A stretch of 64,000 nucleotides of DNA from Pseudomonadaceae bacterium SI-3 (GCA_004010935.1 CP026511.1:496001-560000); one strand, 5' to 3'; shown: positions 51,208 to 63,402, counted from the first letter of the stretch. Numbers and translations are program-made. Notes: generated from the sequence alone by a model not told the origin.

Positions 51208-52476
51208 ATGACTGACCTGAAAACTGCCGCTCTCGACTACCATTCCCAGCCCCGTCCGGGAAAGTTGAGCGTCGAGCTGACCAAGCCCACGTCCACCGCT
51301 CGCGATCTTTCGCTGGCCTACAGTCCTGGTGTGGCGGAGCCGGTCCGGGAGATCGCCCGAGATCCTGAGTTGGCTTATCGATACACCGGCAAAGGCAATC
51401 TGGTTGCGGTGATTTCCGATGGCACCGCAATTCTCGGTCTTGGCAACCTTGGGCCACTGGCATCCAAGCCGGTTATGGAAGGCAAGGGTGTACTGTTCAA
51501 GCGATTCGCTGGGGTCGATGTGTTTGATATCGAAGTCGATGCGGAGAGTCCGCAGGCCTTTATCGATACCGTCAAGCGTATCTCCATCACCTTTGGTGGG
51601 ATCAATCTGGAAGACATCAAGGCGCCTGAGTGCTTCGAGATCGAACGGACCTTGATCGAACAATGCGACATTCCCGTATTTCATGACGATCAGCACGGCA
51701 CGGCTATCGTCACTGCAGCGGGCATGCTCAATGCACTGGAAATTGCCGGTAAGTCTTTGGAGCAGGCAAAAATCGTCTGCCTTGGCGCCGGCGCCGCTGC
51801 AACCTCCTGCATGAAGTTGCTGGTTAGCATGGGTGCGAAAATCGAGAACATCTTCATGATCGATCGCAAGGGTGTTATCCATGCGGGTCGTGACGATCTA
51901 AACCAGTACAAAGCAGTGTTTGCACATGAGACCGACAAGCGCACCCTGGATGACGCGCTAGACGGTGCCGACGTCTTCGTGGGCCTGTCGGGCGCCAATC
52001 TGCTGAGTGCCGAGGGTCTCAAGCGTATGGCAGCCAATCCGGTCGTATTTGCCTGCTCCAACCCGGACCCTGAGATCAGTCCGGAGCTGGCGCACGCGAC
52101 GCGCTCCGATGTAATCATGGCAACCGGCCGTTCGGATTATCCGAATCAGGTCAACAACGTGCTGGGCTTCCCGTTCATTTTCCGCGGTGCGCTGGACGTC
52201 CGGGCCAAGCGCATCAACGAGGAAATGAAGATAGCAGCCGCGCTGGCGCTGCGTGACCTCGCCAAGCTGCCGGTGCCGGCCGAGGTGGCGGCCGCCTATG
52301 GCGTTGACAGTCTGGAGTTCGGTCGGGAATACATCATTCCGAAGCCTATGGATCGGCGCCTGATCACACTGGTTTCCGATGCGGTCGCCAAGGCTGCCAT
52401 TGAAAGTGGCGTGGCGACTCTGCCCTACCCCTCGAACTACCCGCTTAAGTCTGTCGACGACGTCTTCGGTGGTTGA
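51208..52476 (+). CDS. maeB: NAD(P)-dependent malic enzyme (short form)
   Basis: 422 residues. It covers only the malic enzyme part and lacks the phosphotransacetylase-like domain of long MaeB. Motifs: YSPGVAEPVREIA, GNLVAVISDGTAILGLGN, HDDQHGTAIV (substrate/metal) and the dinucleotide fold LGAGAAATSCMKLL. It decarboxylates malate to pyruvate, giving NAD(P)H. The gene matches the short malic enzyme next to ponA in P. aeruginosa. ATG 51208 has no strong SD. Bidirectional terminator downstream. Confidence 0.93.
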   Translation: MTDLKTAALDYHSQPRPGKLSVELTKPTSTARDLSLAYSPGVAEPVREIARDPELAYRYTGKGNLVAVISDGTAILGLGNLGPLASKPVMEGKGVLFKRFAGVDVFDIEVDAESPQAFIDTVKRISITFGGINLEDIKAPECFEIERTLIEQCDIPVFHDDQHGTAIVTAAGMLNALEIAGKSLEQAKIVCLGAGAAATSCMKLLVSMGAKIENIFMIDRKGVIHAGRDDLNQYKAVFAHETDKRTLDDALDGADVFVGLSGANLLSAEGLKRMAANPVVFACSNPDPEISPELAHATRSDVIMATGRSDYPNQVNNVLGFPFIFRGALDVRAKRINEEMKIAAALALRDLAKLPVPAEVAAAYGVDSLEFGREYIIPKPMDRRLITLVSDAVAKAAIESGVATLPYPSNYPLKSVDDVFGG

Positions 52477-52514
52477 GTGGTGGTCTATGGCTCCGCTTTG
52501 ATGGGGCTGTAGTT

Positions 52515-52543
52515 AAAAAAACCGGCCAATGGCCGGTTTTTTT
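52515..52543. terminator. Bidirectional terminator between malic enzyme and ponA
   Basis: AAAAAAACCGGCC-AAT-GGCCGGTTTTTTT, a 13-bp perfect stem with A- and T-runs on both sides; it serves both convergent genes. Confidence 0.95.
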
Positions 52544-52606
52544 ATCATCGAAATCCCGCAGAACGCTTAGCGGAGCTCGGCTACGCTCTCACGTAGTATT
52601 CGACTT

Positions 52607-55057
52607 TTAGAAAAGATCCATAGGTGCCGTTTCGCTGGCCGGTAGCGGGCTGCCAGGGATGGTTGCGCCTGGCATCAGCTCATCGTTCATGCCGGGCGGT
52701 GAATCTTCGCTTCGGAATATTTCGAAATAGGCATCTGGTGTCCCTGGTGCCGCTGCGCGGCCACTGTCAGGGTCGATGCGCAGGGTCAGGATGCCTTCAG
52801 GCTCAGCAGGGGCATGTTCAGGTTTGCCCTCCAGCACAGCGCTCATGTACTTCATCCATATGGGCAGGGCTACCGTGCCGCCGTACTCACGGCGACCGAG
52901 GCTCTGAGGCTGATCGAACCCGGTCCAGACGGTGGTGACGATGTCTGCGTTATAGCCCGAGAACCAGCTGTCTTTTGATTCGTTCGTGGTCCCGGTCTTT
53001 CCCGCAATATCGCCACGGCCCATCGCCAAGGCTTTTCTGCCCGTGCCTCGTTTGATGACGTCTTGCAGCATGCTGGTCATGATGTAAGCGGTCCGATCAT
53101 CAATGATCTGTTCGGCGTGCCTGGGGGGCTGGGCCAGCTCTGAGCGGTCGTCGGCAATGAACGAGTCGTTCTGTGCGTAGGCAATGGCTGTCGCCTCGGG
53201 CGGGGCTCCAGAGGTTGGATCAGCAGTGTTGCGTTCTGGCACGCGCACAGGATCTGCGCTGAATATCACCTTCCCGTCTCTATCCTCGATCCGCTCTATC
53301 AAATAGGGCTCTATCTTGTAGCCGCCATTGGCAAATGCTGTCCAGCCGGTAGCGATTTCCATTGGCGTCAAGGTTGCTGTGCCAAGCGCAAGCGACAAGT
53401 TCGCTGGCAGGTCTTCGGGCTTGAATCCAAAACGTGTGATGTAGTCGATGGTCTGCGGGATGCCGAGCGTTTGCAGCAGGCGAATCGACACTAGGTTGCG
53501 TGATTTGTACAGTGCCTCTCGCAAGCGGATCGGGCCTAGGAAGGTGTTGTTATCGTTCTTGGGTCGCCAAACGCGGTCTAGGCCTTCTTCGACGAACACG
53601 ATGGGGGCGTCGTTAACAAGTGTGGCAGGGGTGAACCCTGCATCCAGTGCGGCGCTATAAACGAAGGGTTTGAAGCTCGAGCCGGGCTGGCGCTTGGCCT
53701 GAATGGCGCGGTTGTAATTGCTTTGCCCAAAGGAAAACCCTCCGGTCAGTGCTTCAATGGATCCATCAAGCGGATCGAGAGATACCAGTGCGCCCTGCGC
53801 CTGGGGTACCTGGCTGAACAGCGCTTCGCCTTCGACAATGCGGATCCGAATGACATCTCCCGGTTTGACCACGTCGGACGGTGCCTTCGGTTGCGGCCCC
53901 AGGCTGTTGGTATTAATGAATGGGCGGGCCCACTTCATACTTTCCCAGGCGATGCTGTGTTCGCTGCCGTCTCGAAGTAGCGCCTGAACGGACTCTTTTG
54001 AGGTGCTACTGACGACAGCCGGTTGCATCCCGGACTGGCTGCGATAGTCACCGAGCTGCCTCAGCCAGTCTGCTTCATCCGTGCCGGCCAGGTGAGCTTC
54101 CGGGCCACGATAGCCGTGGCGCTGGTCGTATTCGATTAGTCCCTGGGTAAGGGCTTGGTTGGCAGCGATCTGACGTTCGCTGCTGACGGTAGTGTGGACG
54201 CGGAATCCGTCTGTGTATGCGGCGCTGCCGAAGCGGCCGACCATTTCGGCGCGTGCCATTTCGGCAATGTAAGGTGCGTCAAGTTCGGGCGAGGAGCCGT
54301 GATAGGACGCATCGACGAGTTCCGCCAATGCTTTGTGATAGCGGGTCTCGTCTATTTTCCCGAGGCGATACATTCGGCCGAGAATCCAGTCTCGTCGCTC
54401 CTTGGCTCGTTCCTTGTTCGCGAGCGGATTGAAGGCTGAAGGTGCCTTGGGCAGGCCGGCTATCATCGCCATCTGCGCCAAGCTCAGCTCGCTGATTGAT
54501 TTGCCGTAGTACACCTGCGCTGCAGCTTCTATTCCGTAGGCGCGGTTTCCTAGGTAGATCTTGTTAACGTACAGCTCAAGGATCTCATCCTTACTCAGTT
54601 CTCGTTCAATCTGAAGAGCGAGGAGGATTTCATTGATCTTGCGCGAAAAGCTGCGCTCGCTGGTCAGGAAGTAATTCTTCGCCACCTGCATGGTGATGGT
54701 GCTGCCGCCGGTCTGAATATGGCCGGTTTTCAATAATTGCGTGGCAGCGCGCATCAGGCTGGAAACATCAACGCCATAATGATTCGCGAAGTTATCGTCT
54801 TCTGCCGACAGCAAAGCGGCGATGAAATCCTTGGGTATTTCATCGAAGCTGATAGGGGAGCGACGCATTTCGCCATATTCGGCGATCAGCTTGTCATCGT
54901 GGCTGTAGACACGCAGCGGAATCTGGAGCTGTATGCTGCGTAGCGAGTCGACAGATGGCAGGTTGGGGCTGAGATAGAGAAACGCGCCACTGAGACTGAG
55001 CAAAAGTCCGCAGAAAATAGCCAAGCACGACCATAGGAAAAACTTCAGAAAACGCAT
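52607..55057 (-). CDS. ponA: Penicillin-binding protein 1A (glycosyltransferase/transpeptidase)
   Basis: 816 residues from ATG 55057. Membrane anchor at 5-28. GT51 domain with catalytic Glu86 (ALLSAEDDNFANHYGVD) and GGSTITMQVAKN. Transpeptidase with SSFKPF (active Ser near residue 461) and KTGTTNESKD (near 687). An OB-type insertion and a Pro/Glu-rich tail are as usual for PBP1A. It builds peptidoglycan from lipid II in the periplasm. Longer in-frame readings upstream add non-conserved residues. Divergent from pilM, the usual ponA-pilMNOPQ arrangement. Confidence 0.96.
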   Translation of the reverse strand: MRFLKFFLWSCLAIFCGLLLSLSGAFLYLSPNLPSVDSLRSIQLQIPLRVYSHDDKLIAEYGEMRRSPISFDEIPKDFIAALLSAEDDNFANHYGVDVSSLMRAATQLLKTGHIQTGGSTITMQVAKNYFLTSERSFSRKINEILLALQIERELSKDEILELYVNKIYLGNRAYGIEAAAQVYYGKSISELSLAQMAMIAGLPKAPSAFNPLANKERAKERRDWILGRMYRLGKIDETRYHKALAELVDASYHGSSPELDAPYIAEMARAEMVGRFGSAAYTDGFRVHTTVSSERQIAANQALTQGLIEYDQRHGYRGPEAHLAGTDEADWLRQLGDYRSQSGMQPAVVSSTSKESVQALLRDGSEHSIAWESMKWARPFINTNSLGPQPKAPSDVVKPGDVIRIRIVEGEALFSQVPQAQGALVSLDPLDGSIEALTGGFSFGQSNYNRAIQAKRQPGSSFKPFVYSAALDAGFTPATLVNDAPIVFVEEGLDRVWRPKNDNNTFLGPIRLREALYKSRNLVSIRLLQTLGIPQTIDYITRFGFKPEDLPANLSLALGTATLTPMEIATGWTAFANGGYKIEPYLIERIEDRDGKVIFSADPVRVPERNTADPTSGAPPEATAIAYAQNDSFIADDRSELAQPPRHAEQIIDDRTAYIMTSMLQDVIKRGTGRKALAMGRGDIAGKTGTTNESKDSWFSGYNADIVTTVWTGFDQPQSLGRREYGGTVALPIWMKYMSAVLEGKPEHAPAEPEGILTLRIDPDSGRAAAPGTPDAYFEIFRSEDSPPGMNDELMPGATIPGSPLPASETAPMDLF

Positions 55058-55214
55058 CGGGTTTCGTTGAATCCAGGATGGGGAATGAGGTGTATGCCGC
55101 AGACGGTGCTGAAAGGAAAAACCGTTCACATTATAAGCGGTTTTTCTGTAGGGGAGCCATTTGCGCTTCTGTCAAGGCTGTTATCTAATGCTGACATACA
55201 TAATTAATCCGTAA

Positions 55215-56305
<1,091 letters not shown>

Positions 56306-56306
<1 letters not shown>

Positions 56307-56878
56307 TGGCCCGGATTAACCTTTTACCTTGGCGCGAGCAGCTACGCGAAGAGCGTAAACAGCGTTTCCTGGTGTCGCTGGCCGGGGTGGCCGTTGTGGC
56401 AGTGGGTTTATTGTTTCTTGCAGACCAGTACTTCACTCATGCCATCGAGCAACAGAACGCGCGTAACGATTTCGTTCGCAAGGAAATTGCCGTTCTGGAT
56501 ACCCGAATCGCAGAAATCAAGGAATTGAGAGAGCGTCGGCAACAACTGCTCGAGCGGATGAAAATTATCCAGGATCTGCAGGGGAATCGTCCGATCATCG
56601 GCCGTGTATTCGACCAACTGGTTCGCACGCTTCCCGATGGCGTTTACTTCACCGGGTTGAAGATGACCGGGAAAAACATCGCCATCGTCGGCGCTGCTGA
56701 GTCAAACAACCGAGTCTCTAACCTGATGCGTAATTTGGATGGCTCTGATTGGCTGGATGCGCCGAACCTGAACGAAGTGAAGGCCGTCACCGCAGGGGCG
56801 GTCGACCAGGAGAGCGTGTTCCAGTTAACGGTACAACAGACACAACCGGCTGCTGCTGTCGAAGGAGAGAAACCATGA
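56306..56878 (+). CDS. pilN: Type IV pilus alignment protein PilN
   Basis: 190 residues. The conserved cytoplasmic tail MARINLLPWREQLREERK binds PilM. One membrane helix (about 22-42), a periplasmic coiled coil and a ferredoxin-like fold follow. The ATG shares its first base with the pilM stop (TGATG), so it is translationally coupled. Confidence 0.96.
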
Positions 56879-57498
56879 GTCTGGCTAGCTCGATGGAGAG
56901 TCTCCGTAGCGTCGATCTGTCTGATCTGGACATGAACAACCTGGGTTCCTGGCCCGCAGCGGTAAAGGTCATCGCTGCGATATTGCTGATGGCTCTGATT
57001 CTCGGCGGTGGTTACTACTTCTATCTCAGTGATCTGCAGGCCAGCCTCGACCAGCAAGTGGCAGAGGAAGATAGGCTCAAGCAACAGTTCTCCACGAAAG
57101 CATTTCAGGCGGCGAACCTGGAGGCTTACAAGGCGCAGATGCTTGAGATGGAAGCGTCCTTTGGTGCTCTGCTGCGCCAGTTGCCGAGTGATACCGAGGT
57201 GCCGGGTTTGCTTGAGGATATCACCCGTACCGGCCTGGGCAGCGGGCTCGAATTCGAAGAAATCAAGCTGCAGCCAGAAGTGACACAGCAGTTCTATATC
57301 GAGTTGCCGATACAGATCAAAGTCGTTGGCGCTTATCACGACCTCGCCACTTTCGTGAGCGGCGTATCGAGCTTGCCACGCATCGTTACCCTGCATGATT
57401 TCGAGATTAAGCCGAACAGTAAGGATTCGTCTTCCAAGCTGCACATGAGCATCCTGGCAAAGACCTATCGCTATAACGATAAGGGGCTGCAGAAATGA
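56875..57498 (+). CDS. pilO: Type IV pilus alignment protein PilO
   Basis: 207 residues. A cytoplasmic tail (VDLSDLDMNNLGSWPAAVK) precedes one membrane helix (about 32-52), a periplasmic coiled coil and a ferredoxin-like domain. It dimerises with PilN and links the inner-membrane platform to PilP/PilQ. ATGA overlap with pilN and with pilP. Confidence 0.96.
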   Translation: MSLASSMESLRSVDLSDLDMNNLGSWPAAVKVIAAILLMALILGGGYYFYLSDLQASLDQQVAEEDRLKQQFSTKAFQAANLEAYKAQMLEMEASFGALLRQLPSDTEVPGLLEDITRTGLGSGLEFEEIKLQPEVTQQFYIELPIQIKVVGAYHDLATFVSGVSSLPRIVTLHDFEIKPNSKDSSSKLHMSILAKTYRYNDKGLQK

Positions 57499-58022
57499 AA
57501 GGAGCCCGACTTGCGGCGATAGGCCTGGGCATGATGGTGCTGGCTGGGTGCGGTGTCAGCGGAGATTTCGACGATCTGCGCAGTTACATGGATGAAGTGC
57601 GTGCCAAGCCGAAAGGTTCGATCGAGCCCCTTCCAGCGTTTCTGCCGTACGAGGCGTTTACCTACAGCGCGGCGTCGTTGCGCCATCCGTTCCAGCCGCC
57701 TATGAAGATTGATCTGACTCAGCGGCAGAAAGGGACAAAGGATATAAAGCCCGATGAAAGCCGCATCAAGCAGTTTCTTGAGGAATTCAACATTGAAAAC
57801 TTCGTCATGGTTGGCACGCTGGCCAATGGCGCAGGTAACTACGCCTTGATCAAAGGTGGTGACGGGGTTCACCGAGTCAAGGTCGGTGACTATCTGGGGC
57901 GCAACCATGGCCGTATCGTTGAGATCAGCGAGGCCGAGGTGGATGTGCTTGAAATCGTTCCGGACGGAGAGGGTGGGTGGCTTGAGCGCCCGCGTAGCCT
58001 GACCTTGAAAGAGCGTTCTTGA
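57495..58022 (+). CDS. pilP: Type IV pilus lipoprotein PilP
   Basis: 175 residues. Lipoprotein signal ending in VLAGC (Cys18), a disordered Pro-containing stretch, and the beta-sandwich domain (MVGTLANGAGNYALIKGGDGVHRVKVGDYLG). It connects PilN/PilO to the N0 domain of PilQ in the periplasm. Coupled to pilO. Confidence 0.96.
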   Translation: MKGARLAAIGLGMMVLAGCGVSGDFDDLRSYMDEVRAKPKGSIEPLPAFLPYEAFTYSAASLRHPFQPPMKIDLTQRQKGTKDIKPDESRIKQFLEEFNIENFVMVGTLANGAGNYALIKGGDGVHRVKVGDYLGRNHGRIVEISEAEVDVLEIVPDGEGGWLERPRSLTLKERS

Positions 58023-58073
58023 GTCATGGCAAAAATGGAAAACCTATACCGGTCTGCACAACGGAAGCCTTTT

Positions 58074-60185
58074 ATGAATACCACTCTCACTCGTCTCGGT
58101 TTGTCAGTGCTGGCAGCGCTCATTTCGCCTGCATTGCTGGCAGCAAATTTGAATTCACTTGATGTCGCATCGTTGCCCGGCGACCGCGTTGAGCTGAAGC
58201 TGGCCTTCGACGAACCGGTTCCCACCCCTCGTGGCTATACGCTCGACCAGCCAGCCCGCATCGCTCTTGATCTGCCAGGCGTATCCAGCAAGCTGGGGTC
58301 GAAAAACCATGAGCTGGGTGTCGGTAATGCGCGAAGCGTGACCGTTGTGGAGGCGCAGGGACGTACCCGACTCATCGTGAATCTCACTTCTCTGGTTCCG
58401 TACTCGACCCGTGTTGACGGCAACAACCTGTTCGTGGTGCTCGGCGAATCCGCTAGTGTCCAAGCTGCTACTTCAGCTGCTCCCGCGGTCTCTACGACGT
58501 CTGCCGCACCGAATCCTCCCCTGGCTATTGGAAAATCCATCAGCAATATCGATTTTCGCCGTGGGGATGACGGGGCCGGCAATGTAGTCATTACCTTGTC
58601 TGACCCTTCGATCAGCCCAAGTATTGAAGAGCAAGGCGGTAAAATTCGAGTTTCCTTCGCCAAGACGCAATTGCCGGAATCGCTGCGTGTTCGGCTGGAC
58701 GTCCAAGACTTTGCTACGCCAGTTAAATTTGTCGATTCAAGCAGCAAGGCAGATGGCGCCAGTATTACTATCGAGCCCAGCGGTCGATACGACTACCTGG
58801 CGTACCAGACTGACGACAAGCTGACCATTAGCGTCAAGCCGCTCAGCGAGGCAGATGCCGAGCAACGCAAGGCCGAACATTTCACCTATTCCGGTGAGAA
58901 GCTTTCACTGAATTTTCAAGATATTGACGTTCGCTCTGTTCTGCAGTTGATTGCAGATTTTACTGACCTAAACTTGGTGGCTAGCGATACCGTACAGGGC
59001 AACATCACTCTACGTTTGCAGAACGTACCCTGGGATCAGGCGCTGGACCTGGTGCTCAAAACCAAAGGCCTCGACAAACGCCAGGTGGGGAATGTTCTGC
59101 TGGTGGCTCCGGCAGACGAGATCGCCGCGCGGGAGCGTCAAGAGTTGGAGTCCAAGCGGCAAATTGCCGAGCTGGCGCCCCTCCGTCGTGAGGTCGTGCA
59201 GGTGAATTATGCTAAGGCAGCGGATATTGCGAAACTCTTTCAGTCGGTGACTGCGGTCGATGGGCAGGCTGACGAGCGCGGCTCCATCGCGGTTGATGAC
59301 CGCACAAACAATATAATTGCCTACCAAACCCAAGAGCGTTTGGATGAACTACGCCGTATCGTAACTCAGCTGGACATCCCGGTTCGGCAGGTGATGATTG
59401 AGGCGCGCATTGTTGAGGCAAATGTTGGCTACGATAAAGCGTTGGGCGTACGGTGGGGTGGTAACGTTGTGAACGATCAGTGGAGTGCCTATGGCAAGGA
59501 TGGCGCCAGGGCAGTCGACGACGACGGGATCTTGAGACCGCCAGGAACGAAAAAGGTCGGTAGTTATACGCTGGAAGAGGGCACGGCACCGGTTCCTTTT
59601 GTGGACATGGGAGTACTAGGAAGCACGTCCGGCGTGGGCATCGGCTTTCTTTCTGATCACCTCCTATTGGATCTTCAACTCTCTGCGATGGAGAAAACCG
59701 GAAACGGAGAGGTCGTATCCCAGCCGAAGGTCATGACGGCGGACAAAGAAACGGCGAAGATTCTGAAGGGTACGGAAATTCCCTATCAGGAGGCCAGTTC
59801 CAGTGGCGCTACAAGTACCTCATTCAAAGAAGCGGCTCTATCCTTGGAAGTAACCCCTCAAATCACGCCGGATAACCGCATCATTATGGAGGTCAAGGTC
59901 ACTAAAGACGCACCAGACTTCCGCAATGCGTTGAACGGCGTCCCTCCAATCGATAAGAACGAAGTCAACGCCAAGGTTTTGGTCAACGATGGGGAAACTG
60001 TCGTTATCGGTGGTGTGTTCTCCAACAGCCAGTCGAAAAGCGTCGACAAGGTTCCGTTTCTAGGCGATGTGCCTTATCTTGGCCGCTTGTTTCGTCGCGA
60101 TGTCGTGACGGATGCCAAATCTGAACTGTTGGTGTTCCTTACACCTAGAATCCTGAATCATCAGGCCATCGCCGTGAATCGTTAA
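58074..60185 (+). CDS. pilQ: Type IV pilus secretin PilQ
   Basis: 703 residues from ATG 58074 (CGGAAG 8 nt upstream); this start gives the family-like signal peptide [24 protein letters not shown]. An earlier ATG at 58026 would add 16 residues. Two AMIN domains (peptidoglycan binding), STN/N0 ([21 protein letters not shown]), N1 and the secretin barrel ([49 protein letters not shown]) are all visible. It forms the outer-membrane pore for the pilus. aroK follows 5 bp later. Confidence 0.97.
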   Translation: MNTTLTRLGLSVLAALISPALLAANLNSLDVASLPGDRVELKLAFDEPVPTPRGYTLDQPARIALDLPGVSSKLGSKNHELGVGNARSVTVVEAQGRTRLIVNLTSLVPYSTRVDGNNLFVVLGESASVQAATSAAPAVSTTSAAPNPPLAIGKSISNIDFRRGDDGAGNVVITLSDPSISPSIEEQGGKIRVSFAKTQLPESLRVRLDVQDFATPVKFVDSSSKADGASITIEPSGRYDYLAYQTDDKLTISVKPLSEADAEQRKAEHFTYSGEKLSLNFQDIDVRSVLQLIADFTDLNLVASDTVQGNITLRLQNVPWDQALDLVLKTKGLDKRQVGNVLLVAPADEIAARERQELESKRQIAELAPLRREVVQVNYAKAADIAKLFQSVTAVDGQADERGSIAVDDRTNNIIAYQTQERLDELRRIVTQLDIPVRQVMIEARIVEANVGYDKALGVRWGGNVVNDQWSAYGKDGARAVDDDGILRPPGTKKVGSYTLEEGTAPVPFVDMGVLGSTSGVGIGFLSDHLLLDLQLSAMEKTGNGEVVSQPKVMTADKETAKILKGTEIPYQEASSSGATSTSFKEAALSLEVTPQITPDNRIIMEVKVTKDAPDFRNALNGVPPIDKNEVNAKVLVNDGETVVIGGVFSNSQSKSVDKVPFLGDVPYLGRLFRRDVVTDAKSELLVFLTPRILNHQAIAVNR

Positions 60186-60190
60186 CGTCA

Positions 60191-60736
60191 TTGAAAAACA
60201 TTATCCTCGTAGGTCCGATGGGAGCTGGAAAAAGCACCATCGGACGCCTGCTTGCCAAGGAGCTTCGTCTCCCCTTTCGGGACTCCGACAAGGAGATCGA
60301 GCAGCGGACCGGTGCCAGCATTCCGCTGATATTCGACGTTGAAGGCGAACAGGGTTTTCGGGAGAGGGAGCACGTCGCAATTCAGGAGCTATGCCAAATG
60401 GGCGGCGTCGTGCTGGCAACGGGTGGCGGTGCGGTGCTTAGAAAGGACAATCGCGAAGTATTGCGCACAGGCGGGCGCGTTATCTACCTGTGCACTTCGG
60501 TCGATCAGCAGCTTGACCGTACCTCCCGGGATCGCAATCGACCGTTGCTGCGAGCTTCGAACCCCCGCGAGGTGCTGACCGGTTTGATGGTTGTTCGGGA
60601 CCCGTTGTATCGCGAAATTGCCGACATCATCATTCAGACGGACGAGCGCCCCCCGCGCCTGGTGGTGCAGGAGATTCTCAGTCAGCTCCAGTCTCCTGGG
60701 GCTCGTGAAAGCTTGGGCCGATCTGCGCTATCCTAG
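60191..60736 (+). CDS. aroK: Shikimate kinase AroK
   Basis: 181 residues starting from TTG ([16 protein letters not shown]): the Walker A motif begins 8 residues in, so no later start is possible, and the upstream TAA of pilQ is only 5 bp away. P-loop [20 protein letters not shown] and the lid region with RDRNRPLL are conserved. It phosphorylates shikimate in the chorismate pathway. The rare start may lower its translation relative to pilQ. Followed by aroB. Confidence 0.95.
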   Translation: MKNIILVGPMGAGKSTIGRLLAKELRLPFRDSDKEIEQRTGASIPLIFDVEGEQGFREREHVAIQELCQMGGVVLATGGGAVLRKDNREVLRTGGRVIYLCTSVDQQLDRTSRDRNRPLLRASNPREVLTGLMVVRDPLYREIADIIIQTDERPPRLVVQEILSQLQSPGARESLGRSALS

Positions 60737-60759
60737 TCCCCTTTAATCATGGGGGCCCC

Positions 60760-61851
60760 ATGCAGACTCTACAGGTCGATCTCGGCGAGCGAAGCTACCC
60801 GATCATGATTGGTGCGCAGCTCATCGATCAGGGTGAGCTGTTGGCCCGCCATATCCGTGGCAAGCAGGTTGCAATCGTTACTAATGACACCGTTGCGCCG
60901 CTCTATCTTGAGCGCCTTTCGCGCAGCCTTGGCGAATTCAAGCTGACCCCGATCGTGCTCCCCGATGGAGAGGCGCAAAAGAACTGGCAGACCCTGCAGT
61001 TGATCTTTGATGCGTTGCTCTCGGCTAGGCATGATCGCAACACCACGATCGTCGCGCTGGGCGGCGGCGTCATCGGCGATATGGCCGGTTTCGCAGCTGC
61101 CAGCTACCAGCGAGGCGTCGACTTCATTCAGGTTCCGACAACTCTGCTATCTCAAGTCGATTCCTCGGTGGGCGGTAAGACGGGTATCAATCATCCGCTC
61201 GGCAAGAACATGATCGGTGCGTTCTACCAACCGCAGGCAGTGCTGATCGACACTTCCACTCTGGCAACTCTGCCGTCGCGCGAGTTGTCCGCCGGCCTCG
61301 CCGAGGTCATCAAATACGGATTGATCTGTGACGAGCCGTTCCTCGGCTGGCTTGAGGAGAATATCGACAGGCTTCGAACGTTGGATCAAGTGGCGCTCAC
61401 CGAAGCGATAAAGCGTTCCTGTGAGGCTAAGGCCAAGGTGGTTGGAGCGGACGAGCGAGAGTCAGGCATTCGCGCCACGCTCAATCTTGGTCATACGTTC
61501 GGCCATGCCATCGAGACCCATCAGGGCTATGGAGTATGGCTGCACGGCGAGGCGGTCTCGGCGGGCACGGTCATGGCCCTCGAGATGTCGAGCCGGCTGG
61601 GGTGGATTAGTGCCGATGAGCGAGATCGCGCAGTGCGCTTGCTGTCGCGTGCCGGTTTGCCAGTTGTGCCTCCAGTCGACATGAGTGCTGAGGATTTCCT
61701 AAAGCACATGGCAGTCGACAAGAAAGTGCTGAACGGCCAGTTGCGATTGGTGCTGCTCAAGCGCCTGGGCGAAGCCGTGGTAACCGGTGACTTCCCCCGT
61801 GAAGTGCTAGAGGCCACATTGAACGTCAACTACGACGCGCTTACGCAATAG
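60760..61851 (+). CDS. aroB: 3-dehydroquinate synthase AroB
   Basis: 363 residues. NAD-binding [35 protein letters not shown] and the zinc motif [10 protein letters not shown] are present. It converts DAHP to 3-dehydroquinate. Start ATG 60760 after GGGGGCCCC. The pil-aroKB-damX order is a conserved gamma-proteobacterial block. Confidence 0.98.
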   Translation: MQTLQVDLGERSYPIMIGAQLIDQGELLARHIRGKQVAIVTNDTVAPLYLERLSRSLGEFKLTPIVLPDGEAQKNWQTLQLIFDALLSARHDRNTTIVALGGGVIGDMAGFAAASYQRGVDFIQVPTTLLSQVDSSVGGKTGINHPLGKNMIGAFYQPQAVLIDTSTLATLPSRELSAGLAEVIKYGLICDEPFLGWLEENIDRLRTLDQVALTEAIKRSCEAKAKVVGADERESGIRATLNLGHTFGHAIETHQGYGVWLHGEAVSAGTVMALEMSSRLGWISADERDRAVRLLSRAGLPVVPPVDMSAEDFLKHMAVDKKVLNGQLRLVLLKRLGEAVVTGDFPREVLEATLNVNYDALTQ

Positions 61852-61871
61852 TCAGAACCTAAGAGATTTCC

Positions 61872-63365
61872 ATGTCCAGTTTGTCTGCTGACGATTCGTA
61901 TCTGAATCATTACGGGTTCAGTCATGATCCCTTTGCTGCACGCGTACCCGGCTTCAAGTTCTTCCCAGCTCAGCGCAAGCCAGTGCTTGGGCAGTTGCAT
62001 CACCTTGCTCGCTACAGCCAGTTGCTACTGGTAGTGACGGGGCCCGAGGGTAGCGGCAAAACACTGGTGCGTCAGGCCCTTGTGGCCAGCAGTAACAAGC
62101 AGGCGGTTCAGAGCGTGGTCATCTCGCCACAGGAAACGCTCGATTCGAACATTCTTTTGCAGCAGATCGCCCAAGCGCTTGGCAGTCAGCGCGCCGACTT
62201 CGACTCGATCATGGCGCAGATCATTCAATTGGCGTTGACCGGTCAGGAAGTGTATCTGCTGGTCGATGATGCCGAACGGCTTACGGGGGCGGCCGTCGAA
62301 ACCTTGCTGCGACTCGCTCAGGGTAGCCCTGAAGGGCGGCCGCACGTCTTTCTCTTCGGTGAGCATACTCTGGTGGCGCGTCTGGAGGCGTTGGTAGAAG
62401 GTGAGGAGCGCTTCCATGTGATTGCGCTTCAACCGTACGAGCAAGATGAAACTCGCGAGTATCTCGCGCTGCGCCTCGAAGGGGCTGGATCTGGGCTGGA
62501 TTGTTTTACTGAAGAGCAGGTCGAGCGAATTCATGTCGATTCCGGCGGATGGCCGGGTGCCATAAACCAGACCGCTAGAGAGGAGCTTCTCGAGGCAATG
62601 CAGCAGTCGAAAGGGCGTCGAAAGTCGGCCGGATGGAGCTTGCCGCTACCCATGAAGCACGTGCTCGCTCTGGTCGTCGTCGTTTTCATCGTCTTGATCA
62701 CCTTGCTGATGATGCGAGGCTCGGATGACTCGTCAGCGACGGCTGTCACCACCGCATTGCCGCTGGGGACGGCCCCGGTAACCGAGGCGCTTGACGAGGA
62801 GGCCGATACGGCGTCGGAGATCGTCCCGGTGCCGCCTGCTCAACTGGTTATCCGAGAGCCACTTGCTGCTGCTGGTAGTGCCGAGGCGGATGATTCATCG
62901 GCACAGGCTATCGAGGAGCCGGCGCCTGTTGAGGAACTGGCTGACGACAGTATTCAAGCGCCTGCAGAAATCGCCGCCCCGGTGGCAGTGGAGCCTCCGG
63001 CCGCTCAGCCCAATCGCGTAGCCGAGGTGCCGCGGGAACCCGTGCGTCAAGTTGTCGCGGATGCGCCTGCCTCCCCTGCGAACTGGTACGCCAACCAGTC
63101 CAAAACCAACTACCTGGTTCAGGTGTTGGGTACGCGGACCCAAGCGAACGCTGAGGCATTGGTTAAACGGCAAGGTGACGGTTTCCGTTATTTTGTCAAG
63201 CAGCATGAGGGTAGGCCCTTATATGTTGTGACCTACGGCAGTTTCCCCAGTCGTAATGCTGCGTTGGAGGCCATCAAGAAATTGCCGCCCTCGCTGCAGG
63301 CTGGTAAGCCTTGGGTGCGGAGTTTCATGAGCGTCCAGCAGGAAATCTCGCCGACTCGCCAGTGA
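61872..63365 (+). CDS. damX: DamX-like protein: ExeA-type ATPase domain, membrane helix and SPOR domain
   Basis: 497 residues. AAA ATPase at 15-240 with Walker A GPEGSGKT (57-64) and Walker B-like VYLLVDDAERL. Membrane helix at about 262-283, a long acidic Pro/Ala/Glu linker (285-400), and a C-terminal SPOR domain (YLVQVLGTRTQANAEALVKRQ to the end). E. coli DamX localises to the septum through SPOR; pseudomonad versions keep a clear ATPase motif. It is 20 bp downstream of aroB, so it is in the same transcript. Cell-division role inferred. Confidence 0.92.
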   Translation: MSSLSADDSYLNHYGFSHDPFAARVPGFKFFPAQRKPVLGQLHHLARYSQLLLVVTGPEGSGKTLVRQALVASSNKQAVQSVVISPQETLDSNILLQQIAQALGSQRADFDSIMAQIIQLALTGQEVYLLVDDAERLTGAAVETLLRLAQGSPEGRPHVFLFGEHTLVARLEALVEGEERFHVIALQPYEQDETREYLALRLEGAGSGLDCFTEEQVERIHVDSGGWPGAINQTAREELLEAMQQSKGRRKSAGWSLPLPMKHVLALVVVVFIVLITLLMMRGSDDSSATAVTTALPLGTAPVTEALDEEADTASEIVPVPPAQLVIREPLAAAGSAEADDSSAQAIEEPAPVEELADDSIQAPAEIAAPVAVEPPAAQPNRVAEVPREPVRQVVADAPASPANWYANQSKTNYLVQVLGTRTQANAEALVKRQGDGFRYFVKQHEGRPLYVVTYGSFPSRNAALEAIKKLPPSLQAGKPWVRSFMSVQQEISPTRQ

Positions 63366-63367
63366 TT

Positions 63368-63402
63368 GCCCCAAAATAGTGCGCGGTGCCCTGTTTTGGG
63401 GC
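63368..63402 (+). terminator. Probable terminator after the DamX-like gene
   Basis: GCCCCAAAA-(17 nt)-TTTTGGGGC, a 9-bp stem 3 nt after the stop codon. The T-run is part of the stem, so efficiency is uncertain. The remaining 130 bp up to gltB hold its promoter and leader; I see no clear boxes. Confidence 0.45.

Noticed and set aside
58026..58073. Earlier ATG for PilQ at 58026
   Set aside because: Adds 16 residues before an otherwise standard signal peptide; ATG 58074 has a better SD and agrees with the family N-terminus.
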